Of a DNA stretch of 64,000 nucleotides, positions 11,155-22,955 are shown in pieces. Position numbers and translations under genes: made by a program. The notes below the pieces were generated by a model. That model was not told the DNA's origin and did not search any database. It saw nothing but the letters and a program-made list of their open reading frames with translations. This DNA is from Chrysogorgia sp. JL179-B06. Taxonomy: Eukaryota > Cnidaria > Anthozoa > Scleralcyonacea > Chrysogorgiidae. The DNA lies in assembly GCA_035772405.1 (NCBI GenBank), contig JAYKKM010000450.1, positions 3,632,501 through 3,696,500 on the forward strand, given 5' to 3'. Positions within the stretch are counted from its first letter, which is position 1, and each line of letters starts with the position of its first letter.

Positions 11155-11773
11155 AGTTTTCTTTGGCAAATTTCTTGCCAATTAAACTTGCTCGTGTACA
11201 TGGTCAACAATTTTTCCTTGACAAATCTTCCTTGTCAATTTTTATTTGCCCGTGTTATAATGCAACATCGAGAAACAACTAGGCGCAAACGACGTATATG
11301 CTGGGTCCACTGAGAACCGCAGACATTCACAAGGACTTGCGAGAAATCTTGTGCGAGAACTACGTGATACTGACCGCAGAAGTTTGTAGTACTACATAAT
11401 AATTGTATACACTACAGTATATGTTTTCGTTTCCTATCATAAAGCAATCATATCTTATCTTTATTTTCATGTTCACATAAGCTTTCTCGGGTTTGAAGCG
11501 ATTCCAAAAGAAGTGAAGTTGCTTGGTCTGTCCAACGAACGCCCGCTATGATAGTCAGCAAAAATGCGCACAAATAAAGTAACTGCGTATGAGGTTTTGC
11601 AATCATTTGTCACATTTTCCTTGACACACGGGCAAATTTTGAACATGACAAGTTTTTCCTTGACAAGTTTCCTTGTTCAAAAGCTGCTGGCACGCCAGCT
11701 TTTGAACAAGTGTATATCGTCATTCACACGAGCAAACAAGACTTGTCAAATTGCCAATTGCCAAAGAAACCTT
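11155..11773. mobile_element. TIR element of about 620 bp
   Basis: The left end TTTTCTTTGGCAAATTTCTT is mirrored by the right-end TTGCCAATTGCCAAAGAAAC, and ACTTGCTCGTGT by ACACGAGCAAAC. There is no transposase frame inside. Related words recur near 49890-50100. Confidence 0.5.
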
Positions 11774-12474
11774 GATCGTGTAAACTAGGCTTTAGTCATT
11801 CTGTATCCATGATGACTTTATATACTATTCATTTACAGCAATGGAAGTTCCTCCTAGACCAAGCATTGCCATGAGGGAAACCTGGAGACCATAACGTGAC
11901 ATTTACGGTAACCATTGTACAGGCAATTTCGAGCAGGTAATTAATAATGGTCGGACGTGCTAACTGTATGCTTTGTTTGTTTGACAACAAAATGTGTGGG
12001 GCGATGGTGCGAAAAAATCCAACAACAATAAAAGTGGTCTCGATAACTTACCTTTCGGCCTAACCTGCGAGCGGATGGCTTTTAAAACTATCTAAAGTTG
12101 CATGTCTGTGTCAGGATATAGATTATGTTTATACAGATTATGAATATATGATTAGCGGTCGCTGAACCACAGGTTAATTAAATATGAGTCTGATGCCGTG
12201 CATCTTGTGTTAAACATGAAAACGACTCTCGTGTTAAAATAATAATAATAATAATATTATTAGACGTATTAGGAGCATTATACAATAGTCCCAATGCTCT
12301 TACAACAATATATATATTCTTACAGTTTCTTTTAAAACTAATTACAGTGAAAAAAAAATGTCTAAAAAAAATGTCTATCCTGGGTTTGGGAATTTTACAT
12401 ATTTGTAATCTTTGGGTTCTACCAAGAAGAAATGTAATATATCTTGTCGTTCGAAAATTTCATCTTCGTGCCTT

Positions 12475-12722
12475 TTCCCCTGCTAAAGTTGATTTACTAT
12501 TCACAGGAAATGACGTCAAAGCAGGGACACGCGAAGTCATTGCACACTAATTCAACAGTGAAATACAAAGAAAAGTTTGGCTCTGAACTTTAAACACACC
12601 ATACTTAGAAGACAAAATTAGACAAAAACTTTCATTGTATTTCATTACTGAATCAATATGCAATGTTTTTGCGTGTTCACAGCATTTCCTGTGAATATAG
12701 TAAATCACGTTAGCAGGAGAAA
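12475..12722. mobile_element. TIR element of about 250 bp
   Basis: The arms CCCTGCTAAAGTTGATTTAC and TTTACTATTCACAGGAAATG on the left are mirrored by CATTTCCTGTGAATATAGTA and GTAAATCACGTTAGCAGG on the right. A related CTGCTAAAG..AACAGTGAAATAGAAA sequence lies at 39525-39700. Confidence 0.6.
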
Positions 12723-13197
12723 AATGTATAAAGATATTTTATAATTCTACTCAAGAGATTCCAAAGACAAGGACGCGTCCCCTATTACTTATTATTGTAA
12801 TTATTAGGACTGTAATTCGCGATGCTGTAGCGGTTCCTCTGCCAATTCTTGTTATTATTTTTGTATTTCTTCTAAATTTTTGTAATTGTCATGGCAAAGC
12901 TAATAAATCATAAATCAAAGTATTATATCGTTTAATAGCACACAGTCATGAATGGTATTACAATCAATAGTATAGATATAGTAATAGAATACTAATAAAA
13001 TGGTATAGTAAAGTATTGGTTTGTTGATAGTTAACTAAAGTTATATGAGTTTGGTACTTATAGTCAATCGTGTTACATACAATCAATAGTAGATAATAGG
13101 AGTCTAGGAGAATAGTAAATTGACAGTAAAACATTGGTAATAAACTTTATAAAAATGTTGTGCTGCCTAGGTTGAGTAGAAATACAAATTGAATACT

Positions 13198-14181
13198 CTA
13201 AAAGGGTGGTGTACTACCGAAAATATTTTTACATTTAACCAGTGGCGTAGCTATGACTTTTTAGTGGGGGGGGGGGGGGTGGGGGGGGGGGGGGGTAAGG
13301 CGTCCAAATTTTCTGGGGTGGAATGGGCGTGGTCAAAATGAGTGTGGTAAAAAATAGGCGTAGTCATATGGATGTTGACAAATAGAGGCGTTGCCATAAA
13401 CATGTTTCATATATATATATATATATATATATTATAAATATATATATATATAAATATATGACTGTAGAGTACTAAAGTCATTGAAATATTCTTTTGGTTT
13501 TCGAATTTAAAAATGGTTTTTGATAAAAATCTTTTTTCTCAATATAAATTGAAACAAGTTCTCGATTTATTGAGATGCATGCAAGGTTTGAGAGTCGCTT
13601 TTTGGACATCGTGCTTCTCAAGTACGTCTTAACACGCTTCAAACAGCTGAACGTCAATTTCAAAAGCGCTGTATAATGTTCTCAAATTTCTCAAAGATCT
13701 TCAGCATCCCTTGGAACAGCTTCTCCAAACTCCCAGGCATGGAGAAGAGAATGCACGCGTTCTTGTATATTCAAGCACAACCATTTCACTCGAAGAAATG
13801 TCGTCAGAGTAAAATTGGCATAAAATGCTCAGTTGCTCTAAACTTGATCCACAAGATTCAAGTCACAAGATCCGACATTTTAATGCTATCATTATGTATC
13901 ATATGCTCTATATGTCAACACGGCGAAACTATTAAGTACGATTTATAACAGGTTAACGTTAATCCTGTTATAATCAACAACTTTCTCAAGTCCCAACCAC
14001 CCAAATTTTCCAACAAACGTTCCTGAAAAGTCGTTTGGGGCAAGCGCCCCCTGCACTCCTCTAGCTACGCCACTGCGTTTAACGTTTTGAGCGAACGCCC
14101 TTTCTCTCTCTTTGACGAAGGGCCTTTGCTCGAAACGTTAGACCTCCTACACACTATTTCGGTAGTACACCAACCTTTTAG
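13198..14181. mobile_element. Long member of the GGTTGGTGTACTGCCGAAATA inverted-repeat family
   Basis: The left end TAAAAGGGTGGTGTACTACC and the right end GGTAGTACACCAACCTTTTA are inverted. Hammerhead-like text (TTGACGAAGGGCC..GCTCGAAACGTTAGA) lies inside the right end, with its degraded inverse just before it. The body carries a G-run at 13266-13297, an AT run at 13409-13462 and no intact gene. Confidence 0.65.
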
Positions 14182-14226
14182 ACTATATCTAGAGTAATAT
14201 AGTTAGTTGGTACATAGTCCATCTTA

Positions 14227-15672
14227 TTAATATGGTGTTGCTTGGCTTCCTCCCCATCTATCAGCTGTTTGAAGGTTATCTTCCAGTTCTTTATCGTAGC
14301 CATACGGGTTTGGACCTTGCAGTGGTCGCGCTTGCATCGTTGGTGCGAACTCCTCATCCCTGAACAGACGAGGCTTTACTCCACCATGCGTCTGTGATCC
14401 CTGGACGTCGCGGCGCACTTCCCCGGCGTGGACCAGATGTCTCTCGGAAGCATACACCCGGTGTCTTTCTTCCACCACATTTGGACGTTGCAGTGATCGC
14501 GCTTGCATCGCTGGGGCTAACGCCTGGTCATCGGTAAACAGACGAGGCTTTACTCCACCATGCTTTGCTCTACCATGCTTCTGTGATCCCTCGTCACTAT
14601 GAGCCCTGGGTCTTGCATATTGGACATCGCGGTGCATTTGCCGAGGTTGCTCGGATTCTTCCACTACATTTGGACGTTGCAGTGGTCGCGCTTGCATCGC
14701 TGCGGCTAACGCCTGGTCATCGGTGAACAGACGAGGCTTTGCTCCACCATGCATCAGTGGTCCCTCATCACTGTAAGCCCTGGGTCTACCATACTGGACA
14801 TCGCGGTGCATTTCGCCGGCGTGAACCCGAGTTCGCTCGGAAGAATACACCCGGTGTCTTTCTTCCACCAAATGACGCGGTCTGTCGCCGCTGTAAGGCC
14901 CGGGTCTTCCTTGAATTGGAAGATAACGACGCGCACCATCGGTGTGGTCACGGGACTGATCGACCGTGAACACCCGGCGTTTTTCCTTCGAATATTCCCG
15001 TGGTACTTTTTCACGGTGAACCGGGTAGTTACTCTTCACGGGCACTAGTCTCCTCTCGACGTACACGCGTGGCTCTTCGCTGTACAACAGGTCTTTTCTG
15101 CGCAACTCAGTCTCCTCTGTGTAACGATGCACTTTTGGTGGCGCCGTTTTGACGAAGTTCGGATTGGTGACGAACTGACGATCGATGTTGAGCGGCGATG
15201 GCTCTCTTGGAGGTTTGGGTTCGGGCTCCGCGACCAGGCGACCTTCGTCGTAGATATGCGATATCATCCGTCCTGTGTCATCACCTCGATCCGGATGGCC
15301 GACGCTGACTATTTCTTCCGCGGGCCGGATTTCTACGTGCCGGATTTCAACGGGCCGGATTTCTACAGGCCGGGTTTCTACAGGTCGGGTTTCTACAGGT
15401 CGGGTTTCTACGTGGCGGATTTCTACGGGTCGGGTTTCTACGGGTCGGGTTTCTACGGGGACTTCGATCGGGACGAGTCTGCGCACTGGAGGTCTGGGCT
15501 CTGGTATTGGCTCGTCGTAAACGATCGTTCTTTGCCGGCGTGGTTTCCTCTCTCGGACCACAATCTCTTCGATTTCTGGTTGTTGGACTTTCCTTTGTCT
15601 GTACACAATCTTTGTTTCAGGTTCCGGTTCTTTCTCTTCCAAAACGGTGATCTTTTTAATTTTTATTTTGGG
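14227..15672 (-). CDS. Gene B exon 4, long repetitive tail
   Basis: The acceptor TTCTTAATGCAG is followed by CCC AAA ATA in phase 0; the stop is TAA at 14227-14229. Early residues PKIKIKKITVLEEKEPEPET are highly charged. About nine P-V-E-[TI]-R pentapeptides follow (about 15310-15470). Then come three longer, diverged repeats with RPRAYSDEG, HGG.KPRLFTDDQALA and MQARPLQRPNVVEE, ending in SQATPY. The exon is visibly more GC-rich than its introns. It is predicted to be disordered, with many tyrosines in acidic or basic contexts. Confidence 0.8.
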   Translation of the reverse strand, partial: PKIKIKKITVLEEKEPEPETKIVYRQRKVQQPEIEEIVVRERKPRRQRTIVYDEPIPEPRPPVRRLVPIEVPVETRPVETRPVEIRHVETRPVETRPVETRPVEIRPVEIRHVEIRPAEEIVSVGHPDRGDDTGRMISHIYDEGRLVAEPEPKPPREPSPLNIDRQFVTNPNFVKTAPPKVHRYTEETELRRKDLLYSEEPRVYVERRLVPVKSNYPVHREKVPREYSKEKRRVFTVDQSRDHTDGARRYLPIQGRPGPYSGDRPRHLVEERHRVYSSERTRVHAGEMHRDVQYGRPRAYSDEGPLMHGGAKPRLFTDDQALAAAMQARPLQRPNVVEESEQPRQMHRDVQYARPRAHSDEGSQKHGRAKHGGVKPRLFTDDQALAPAMQARSLQRPNVVEERHRVYASERHLVHAGEVRRDVQGSQTHGGVKPRLFRDEEFAPTMQARPLQGPNPYGYDKELEDNLQTADRWGGSQATPY

Positions 15673-18600
15673 CTGCATTAAGAAATAGAGAAAAAGGTTA
15701 GGAGTATTGAATACTAGAAAGTGACTAGAAGTGTGAATTTGATATTGTTCAGGTTGTACTAGTCTTGAGATAGACTCTTGGTGATTCACCGCCGAGCGAC
15801 GGTCATCACTGGCAGAGCGCGATGAAGGCGCGAGATCGCTAGGGTCCGGGTGCATGCTGCCCCCGAAAAAAATTTATTCTTAGGATCTCTGTAACACCTT
15901 TTCCTGTATTTTGAGGAGTGTTTGAGGAGATTTAACAACCATAAATCATACGATCCAGCTCCACTGCGGTCCCTGGCATACATCCTTATATAAGACTAAC
16001 CCTTATTGATTCATGTTCTACGCATTTTTGCCGATAAAAAGCAAAGAAAATTGTTGGCCGTGATTGCTGAATTTCATGACAGAAGTCTGAAGTTAAACGT
16101 ATTTCACTCAGCGTCTTATCATATGCAATGATTGAATCACAATGTGGCGCGAAGATTTTGGCGAATAAAATTATTATCAGAGATGAAAGAGAAAGGGGGT
16201 GCCCAATGCACCTCCTCTAGTTCCGCTACAGGTCATCATCAGCGGAGTCAAGTTGATTAACGCCGCTAAGGGCGGCGAAATGTCAGTCACCAACAACGTG
16301 AATCTTTTTCAAGGATCAGGATACATCAGGATGTGCAGAAATATGAAATTTATTTCGAGTTGACCAGGACATCGAACGAATGAGCGCAGCGAACGAGTGA
16401 GATATCCTGGTCAACACGAGAAATAAATTTCATATTTCCAAGCATTCATGTATTTTTCTGTTTATTATATTTTCTCTGTATTATCTACTGTATTCGCTGT
16501 ATTTGCTCCTGTATTCGCTGTATTATCTACTGTATTCGCTGTATTTTCTACTGTATTCGCTGTATTATCTACTGTATTCTCTGTATTTTCTACTGTATTC
16601 GCTGTATTATCTACTGTATTAGTTGTATTATCTACTGTATTCGCTGTATTATCTACTGTATTAGCTGTATTATCTACTGTATTCGCTGTATTTTCTACTG
16701 TATTCGCTGTATTATCTACTGTATTCGCTGTATTTTCTACTGTATTAGCTGTATTATCTACTGTATTCGCTGTATTATCTACTGTATTCGCTGTATTATC
16801 TACTGTATTAGCTGTATTATCTACTGTATTCGCTGTATTTTCCCTGTTTTCCCTTAACTGTAATTATCTTCTCACTTACTTCAGGAACGGTGAAATGTTT
16901 CATCGGAATGAGTATAAGAACGACAACGATAGAGGAGAGAGCGAAGAAGATCCCAAGTAAGACACAGCACACCATTGCTCCGTAGGTATTACTAAGCCTG
17001 TCCAACATGGAGCAGTCGAAATCATCAGAAATCCACTTCTTGACTGCAAAAGAAAATGAGGTACTATATACCATAACCCATTCAAGCGGATTAGCATTGG
17101 GTGGTATTGCAAATTTCTTATCACGGCATTTTCTTTGAGAAATACGGTAATATATACCATTTATTAATTAAAGGGGAACTATACCCAAAAAATATATTAC
17201 TTTTAAATAAAAGGCCTTTTAGTATAATGTTTAGAAATGTTAATAGTTTTACGGTATCTGTTCTTGTACTCGAGAAATAACGTTTTCATTCTCGTATTTT
17301 ATGCTTCTGGACGCCGCCATTTTCGAGTTTGTTCGACGGCTCAAAATTGATGTACAGCTTTGGTTTTCTTATCAATTTTGACGTCATTGAGTGCTTGTCT
17401 TTTGTTTCTTACACTCAAGTGACGTCAAAATTGGTAAAAAAAACCGCTGGACCTCGAGTCTGAACACCCAGTGGTCGGGGTGGGGCCGAAGAGAAAATGG
17501 TTGGGTAACTGCAAATTCTAAGACCTAAATGTTGAGTATAAAAAAATCGCTTCTCTGAAGGGTTGGGTAGCAAAATTTTCATGACTATTTACATAAAAGA
17601 ATTAAGAGTTCATCATTTAAAATTGGAATTCATCATCAGTTCTCCTTAGTCATTTGTTATTGTATTCCTCTCCTTGTTTTCCTTGGATTCCTGCTCTGTA
17701 TAGGGAGATAATAATCTGAAAGTTACAGTAGGATCTGTCTGTATATCTATTTGGGTTTGTTATTAAAACTTGTATCGACGATATGCTGGGAATTGGACTT
17801 TATCTAACTTTTTTCTTCTTGGGTTGAGTAAAAGATTTTCTTTACCCATAAATGGTTGGGACGGTTGAATTTCTGATCTTAATTTGGTTGGGTAAAATTA
17901 TTTTCCAGCATCAAATCTAAATAATGACCGGTCGCTAGGCAGGCACTTATTTCGAACCTGTATATAATGTTAGTTCTTCTCTACTACATAATACTGAGAC
18001 TCCCGTTACATTAGGTTATAAAACTATACCATTTGTTTTGGTATTCTCGCAAACACATGTGGATGAATCTGATTTGCAGCTATAATCGTCTTCGTTGTCC
18101 CAAAAGGTCTTTCGTCGGGCGGCAGTTTTGTGTCGGATCCAGTCGTTGCCCTCGACAACCAACGCAAATAGCGAAACAAAGATGCACAATAGGAACAAGA
18201 TCAAGGCACTTAAGACCTGGAGAGGAGAATTATATTTTTGAAAAGGTCGATTTTTTATAAAGCTCCCTAATGATCCCCTTGTACTACACGCAGTAGTCCC
18301 TAATGATCCCTAGCACAACACGCAGAGTCCCTAATGATCCCCTATCACAACACGCAGAGTCCCTAATGATCCCCTAGCACAACATGCAGAGTCCCTAATG
18401 ATCCCTATCACAACATGTGGAGTTCCTAATGATCCCTAGAACAATATGCAGAGTCCCTAATGATACCCTAGCACAACATGCAGAGTTCCTAATGATCCCC
18501 TAGCACAACATGCATTAGTCCCTAATGATCCCCAGCACAACATGCAGAGTCCCTAATGATTCCCCAGTACAACATGCAAAGTCCCTAAAGATCCCTCTAG

Positions 18601-21600
18601 CACAACATGCATTAGTCCCTAATGGTCCCCACAGTCCCTAATGATTCCCCAGTACAACACGCAGAGTTCCTAATGATCCCCTAGCACAACATGCATTAGT
18701 CCCTAATGATCCCCGGCAGAACATGCAAAGTCCCTAATGATCCCCAACACGACGTCTTCTTACCAGCCAACTGTTTCTTTGACGAGCACCAGCCGCCATG
18801 GCCACGAACGCCGTTATCAAGAACTACAAAACCAATAAAAGCGTTTAAAATGTCTTGCTGACAAATGTCATATTTCACTAGTGATATTTTACGATATTTC
18901 GGCAGCTCACCACTGTAACGTTTATCTATATTGGATAAATGACAGCTTGCTGACTATTTTGTGCCGTGTTTGATGGTAGAGTAGTGCACAAGCCACTGAG
19001 ATATGGCAGAGCAAAGATAACGATATGTACGTAAACTTCAAGCAGTACCTATTTAAACGTAAACTTCAAGCAGTACCCAAGCTCATTAGGGTTAGGATTA
19101 GGGTTAGACTAGTTCTTGAAAATGAAAAGGTCCTTTTGAGACATCCAATTTAGCCTTCACCTATACGGATTGAGGAACAAAAATCTTCCATTGAGCCACT
19201 GCTCAGATGACAGAGCGATAAGTGAGATGCTCTAACCATTGAGCTACCTATGTTACGTTAAGCACTAGCTTGTTCATAATCAGTGGAGTAACATATACAG
19301 TATACATGTCTTGGGTCTGGGGCCCCATGAAGGCTCAACTATAACTTCTATATTATCACTATACAGTGCAATGTTAAACAATCGTGAATACCTAGACACC
19401 TATATATTCCTTCTTCCTCGAGTTAAATCGGTAAATCAGCTCTTTTTTATCTGCTGGTTCATATGAACAGAACCTTGGTTCTGCTGGTTCACCTGAACCA
19501 GAACCAGAAGGTTCTGAACCAGAACCTGGTTCACCTGAACCAGAACCTGGTTCACCTGAACCAGAACCTGGTTCACCTATACCAGAATCTGGTTCACCTG
19601 AACCAGAACCTGGTTCTTCTGGTTCACCTGAACCAGAACCTGGTTCTTCTGGTTCACCTGAACCAGAACCTGGTTCACCTGAACCAGAACCTGGTTCACC
19701 TGAACCAGAACCTGGTTCACCTGAACCAGAACCTGGTTCACCAGAACCAGAACTTGGTTCACCTGAACCAGAAGCTGGTTCACCTGAACCAGAACCTACC
19801 TGAACCAGAACCTGGTTCACCTGAACCAGAACCTGGTTCACCTGAACCAGAACCGGTTCACCTGAACCAGAACCTGGTTCACCTGAACCAGAACCTGGTT
19901 CACCTGAACCAGAACCTGGTTCACCTGAACCAGAACCTGGTTCACCTGAACCAGAACATGGTTCACCTGAACCAGAACCTGGTTCTGCTGGTTCACCTGA
20001 ACCAGAACCTGGTTCTGCTGGTTCACCTGAACCAGAACCTGGTTCACCTGAACCAGAACCTGGTTCATCTGAACTAGAAGAACCAGAACCAGGTTCTGCT
20101 GGTTCAACTGAACCAGAAGAACTAGAAGAAGCAGCAGAACCTAGCAGAGTTCTGCTGGTTCATCTGAACCAGAAGAACGAGAACCAGAACTTAGTTCAGG
20201 GCCCCGACCCAGTGGGGCCCCTGCTAAAAATGGAGTTGAAGATTATAATAAAAAATGACGGCTTAACAGCGACATTACTGACATATATTTCATCGTCAAA
20301 CTAATTTATAAGGGTCCCCCGATAATCGAGTGAAGAATCATTAATGTCCTGGTCGTGGGAGATTGACCTTCAGTAACACATCCAAGGCCTTCTGCATCTT
20401 AGCTTGACATTCTTGTATGCAGCTTGGTTTGCAATGCGAATAACAAGTCGTGTCGTCTGCGCAGTGGTGACAAGTGACTCCCTCGGGTGAGGCCTCGGAT
20501 AAATCATTGACATATAAGTTAAATAGCACCGGACCTAAAATAGACCCTTGGGGCACACCAAAGGTCACGCCTATCTCACTCGACTTACGGTCGTCAATTT
20601 GTACAAATTGTCGCCTGTTATACGATTATCATTAAGATCAAAAGCTGAATCAGTGATGGTGTATAAAATCCTCAACGGTCATGGACCACATTACTTAAGA
20701 GATTAATTTTCTCATTCTGGTGAACACCACAACTATAATCTACGAGATTCTACTTTTAACATCAGCTTACCTGCTCCTAAAATAAATTCTGGAAAGCGAG
20801 CATTTGCTTATAGTGGTGCAGCATGTTGGAACAAACTAACTAACGACGTAAAACAATGTAAAACTCTTGTTTCTTTTGAATACATACTTAGTAGTTTATA
20901 GTATTATTATAATAATTTCTTTTAGTTGTAGAATTTTCATATTTAATTATTTATAGCTATATGTGGTGTCATGTATACCTTTGTATTTTGCTATGTTACA
21001 CCCACACGGCTCACTTGAAAACCAACTATTAGTTGAAGAGACTTTGTATTGAAAGGATTTATGGTGAAGGAAAATTTCGAGTGTCGGAATACATACATTT
21101 TAACACCAAACCGGGACCAGTTGCGAAAAATGCAACTTCAAGGCCTTCCGGCTGGAATTGAACCCGCGACCCTGCGATGCTAGTGCAGTGCTCTGACCAC
21201 TGAGCTACGGAAGCCGTTGCCGAGAGCATAGTTACGAGTTCTGTATATATGGTGGTGGTAATGCCGGGATAAGATTCTGGGTATATTATAGGTAATATTT
21301 GGCATTTCACTCGATCAAACTACATGTTGAAAGGATTATAGGTAATTTTGGCATTTCACTCGATCAAACTACATATTGAAAGGATTTATGGTAAAGGCAA
21401 ATTTCGAGTGTTGGAATACATACATTTTAAGACCAACTGGTCCCGGTTTGGTCTTAAAATGTATGTATTCCAACACTCGAAATTTTTCTTTACCATAATA
21501 TCTTTCTATGTAATTGTTTGTATGCGACAGAATTTTTGTTGATGATTCCGATGATGATGAATTGTTGCAAAACGCCTTTTACACGCTTGTCAATAAATCC

Positions 21601-21848
21601 CATACCTCAAGATGACACTTGTATCGTGTAGATATATAGGCCTATATACGTACCGTGAATCCGATCCAGTATTGCGGATAGTCGAATTCCGATTTCACTT
21701 TATCCACATCAAAATCTTCATGAAAATTCAAAACAAACCCACAGGATAACACGACAGCGCCCAACAGAAGGAAGAAACATCCTTCGGCGAACAATAATGA
21801 CATGGCCAATATCGAATTATTTCTCTTCCTCGTTCTATTTCCTTCCAT
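14227..21848 (-). CDS. Gene B: family member with a 481-residue repeat-rich tail
   Basis: Exons: 21654-21848, 18030-18216, 16880-17043, 14227-15672; total about 663 residues. Exons 1 to 3 repeat the family plan: basic N-terminus MEGNRTRKRNN, hydrophobic segment, DYPQYWIGFT; segment 2, VVEGNDW, FWDNEDDYSC, CKSDSSTCVC; then CSMLDRLSNTYG and segment 3. The tail exon opens directly after the acceptor in phase 0 and stays open for 481 codons, so it is almost certainly coding. It is rich in R, E, P and H, has no hydrophobic segment, and holds a run of PVETR-type pentapeptides and longer repeats. The charged tail suggests a cytosolic scaffold or signalling tail, but this is inference. Introns hold two minisatellites and LINE debris. 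Confidence 0.78.
16331..16446. mobile_element. Fold-back element in gene B intron 3
   Basis: ATGTGCAGAAATATGAAATT and its continuation TGACCAGGACATC mirror GATATCCTGGTCAAC and AATTTCATATTTCCAAGCAT. The centre is GAGCGCAGCGAACGAG. Confidence 0.65.
16448..16850. repeat. 21-bp minisatellite in gene B intron 3
   Basis: About 18 copies of a 21-bp unit with the core CTGTATTCGCTGTATTATC. Because 21 is a multiple of three, the plus strand gives a false open frame of VFAVLST heptapeptides. Confidence 0.95.
16880..17043 (-). CDS. Gene B exon 3
   Basis: The acceptor TTCTTTTGCAG precedes 17043 and the donor GTAAGT lies at 16874-16879. Two bases complete the split codon, then 54 codons. KKWISDDFDC precedes CSMLDRLSNTYG and a long hydrophobic segment ending VVVLILIPMKHFTVPE. 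Confidence 0.78.
17470..17930. repeat. Dispersed GGTTGGGTAA repeat, copy 2
   Basis: This is the second copy of the sequence at 10197-10650, in gene B intron 2. It ends near AATGACCGGTCGCTAGG, close to the GACCGGTCATT terminus of the element at 31801. Confidence 0.8.
18030..18216 (-). CDS. Gene B exon 2
   Basis: The acceptor ATTCTCCTCTCCAG precedes 18216 and the donor GTATAG (weaker) lies at 18024-18029. The exon is 62 codons plus one base. Hydrophobic segment 2 is followed by VVEGNDWIRHK, TFWDNEDDYSC and CKSDSSTCVC. Confidence 0.78.
18262..18745. repeat. ~30-bp minisatellite in gene B intron 1
   Basis: About 15 imperfect units with the core AGTCCCTAATGATCCCC followed by AGCACAACATGCAG. Unit lengths vary. 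There are no unique spacers of constant size. Confidence 0.9.
18764..18853 (-). pseudogene. Possible relic of a duplicated exon 2
   Basis: A 90-bp stretch lies between an AG at 18854-18855 and a good donor GTAAGA at 18758-18763, which would leave phase 1 as in true exon 2. It encodes NAFIGFVVLDNGVRGHGGWC, weakly like the segment-2 end and G-x-x-W of the family. The first codons carry a stop unless a frameshift is assumed. It lies between exons 1 and 2 of gene B. Confidence 0.2.
19455..20180. repeat. 21-bp minisatellite in gene B intron 1
   Basis: More than 30 units with the core GGTTCACCTGAACCAGAA, some with GGTTCTTCT or GGTTCTGCT variants. GGTTCACCTGAACC is itself an imperfect palindrome. 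Both strands are open (GSGSGEP on minus, VHLNQNL on plus) because the unit is a multiple of three. Confidence 0.95.
20341..20620 (-). pseudogene. LINE reverse-transcriptase core fragment
   Basis: NRRQFVQIDDRKSSE leads to GVPQGSILGPVLFNLYVNDL and then CADDTTCY. These are the palm motifs of a non-LTR reverse transcriptase (GxPQGS and a YADD box altered to CADD). It stops abruptly at both ends. Confidence 0.8.
20650..20890 (+). pseudogene. LINE C-terminal fragment
   Basis: Plus-strand reading VYKILNGHGPHYLRD, then NYNLRDSTF, then KRAFAYSGAACWNKLTND. This matches the usual end of CR1/L2/Jockey-like reverse transcriptases. It is in the opposite orientation to the neighbouring RT fragment, so the two are separate insertions. 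Confidence 0.65.
21055..21500. repeat. Repeat family with tRNA-Ala-like segment and inverted copy
   Basis: TTTCGAGTGTNGGAATACAT and GACCAAACCGGGACCAGTTG start the unit. On the minus strand 21140-21215 forms a tRNA-like sequence with GTAGCTCAGTGGTCAGAGCA and GGTTCAATTCC. A head-to-head pair of the GGAATACATACATTTTAAGACC part lies at 21395-21490. A second copy of the family is at 34165-34370. Confidence 0.7.
21654..21848 (-). CDS. Gene B exon 1
   Basis: ATG at 21846-21848; donor GTACGT at 21648-21653; phase 0. It encodes 65 residues: basic start, hydrophobic run ending GAVVLSCGFVLNFHEDF, then the closing FDYPQYWIGFT. A CTATATT box lies about 26 bp upstream of the ATG. Confidence 0.77.
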
Positions 21849-21873
21849 TATACAATACGAGTTAGACTACGCG

Positions 21874-21880
21874 AATATAG
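21874..21880 (-). promoter_or_regulatory. CTATATT box upstream of gene B
   Basis: Minus-strand AGCTATATTCG lies 26 bp before the ATG. Genes C and D have CTATATA in similar places. It is too close to the ATG for a classic TATA box with an ordinary leader, unless translation starts at a later Met. Confidence 0.25.
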
Positions 21881-22534
21881 CTTGTCTTGGCCGAGATTGT
21901 ACTGTAATAGCGGTGGGTTAACAGGCCGCTCAAGATCCTCACAAGGAAATTGCAATGAAGCCTTGTGTGTTGTGTGTAATAATGTGAATACCTTTTTGGT
22001 ATCCAGTAGAGATGATTTTTGTTTAAGAGATTATATCACTTTTTTAAATATTTTTCTTTTGTAGCGAGGGCAGTGGTGTATGTAATGTATTCTATTGGAA
22101 ATGACTCCAGGAGGAACTCTGTCAAACGCAGGGTCACGAAGTAAGAGGAGAAAATATTGTGGTTGTACGTTGGATGTATTTACTATAATTAGTAGCAAAG
22201 TCGATAGTGTTCAAGTAATGAGTCTACAGCATTTACATGGCTGTCCGCTGAAATGTATGTTTTTGCATCTCGGAAGGCGGGGGGACGAGGATCAAACGAT
22301 ATTGCCTAATACCGGGTTTTATATATTTTGTGAAGGGCTGGGGCGAAACTAGACGGTCGTGGCAACACTCTCAGTTGAGGTGACCGTGAGGTACTAGGTC
22401 TGAGTCGTCTTCTGGACGATCTTTTTTAGTATCACGCGAGAGGTTGGACGAAATGAGAGATTGTACTGCTATCATACGATCGGACATGTCTGTATGATGA
22501 AATACATCATGGAACTGCTAACCCCAAAACAACT

Positions 22535-22815
22535 TAGATCCTAACCCTAACCCCTCGCCTAATGGGTTTTCTAACCCCTCGCCTAATGGGTTTTCTAACC
22601 CCTCGCCTAATGGGTTTTCTAACCCCCCGCCTAATGGGTTTTCTAACCCCCCGCCTAATGGGTTTTCTAACCCCCCGCCTAATGGGTTTTCTAACCCCCC
22701 GCCTAATGGGTTTTCTAACTCCCCGCCTAATGGGTTTTCTAACCCCCCGCCTAATGGGTTTTCTAACCCCCCGCCTACTGGTTTTCTAACCCCCCCGCCT
22801 ACTGGTTTTCTAATA
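22535..22815. repeat. 24-bp minisatellite
   Basis: About 11 units with the core TTCTAACCCCCCGCCTAATG. It starts from the dispersed CCCCAAAACAAC..GATCCTAACCCT sequence, so it looks like an expansion of a degenerate telomere-like repeat. Confidence 0.95.
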
Positions 22816-22955
22816 CTAACCTTAATACCAATAAAAGGCGTTAATATACACAATGTTGTAGTGAATGTGGGAGAGCTCGGAGTAGACAGACGATACGTGG
22901 ACGATCGTCAAGCTCATATCCTCAGAAAAATGATTCTGTATCACTCTGGATAAGA

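Noticed and set aside
15127..15681. 184-codon plus-strand frame
   Set aside because: Antisense shadow of gene B exon 4, whose phase and acceptor support the minus strand.
16448..16960. VFAVLST heptapeptide frame
   Set aside because: 21-bp minisatellite on the strand opposite gene B, overlapping a real exon's antisense.
18262..18745. CRISPR-like array
   Set aside because: Units vary in length and the whole unit repeats; there are no unique spacers and the DNA is eukaryotic. The same holds for 45370-46655.
19392..20107. GSGSGEP-repeat protein on the minus strand
   Set aside because: A 21-bp minisatellite is open on both strands; it lies within gene B intron 1 and no splice site links it in the right phase.
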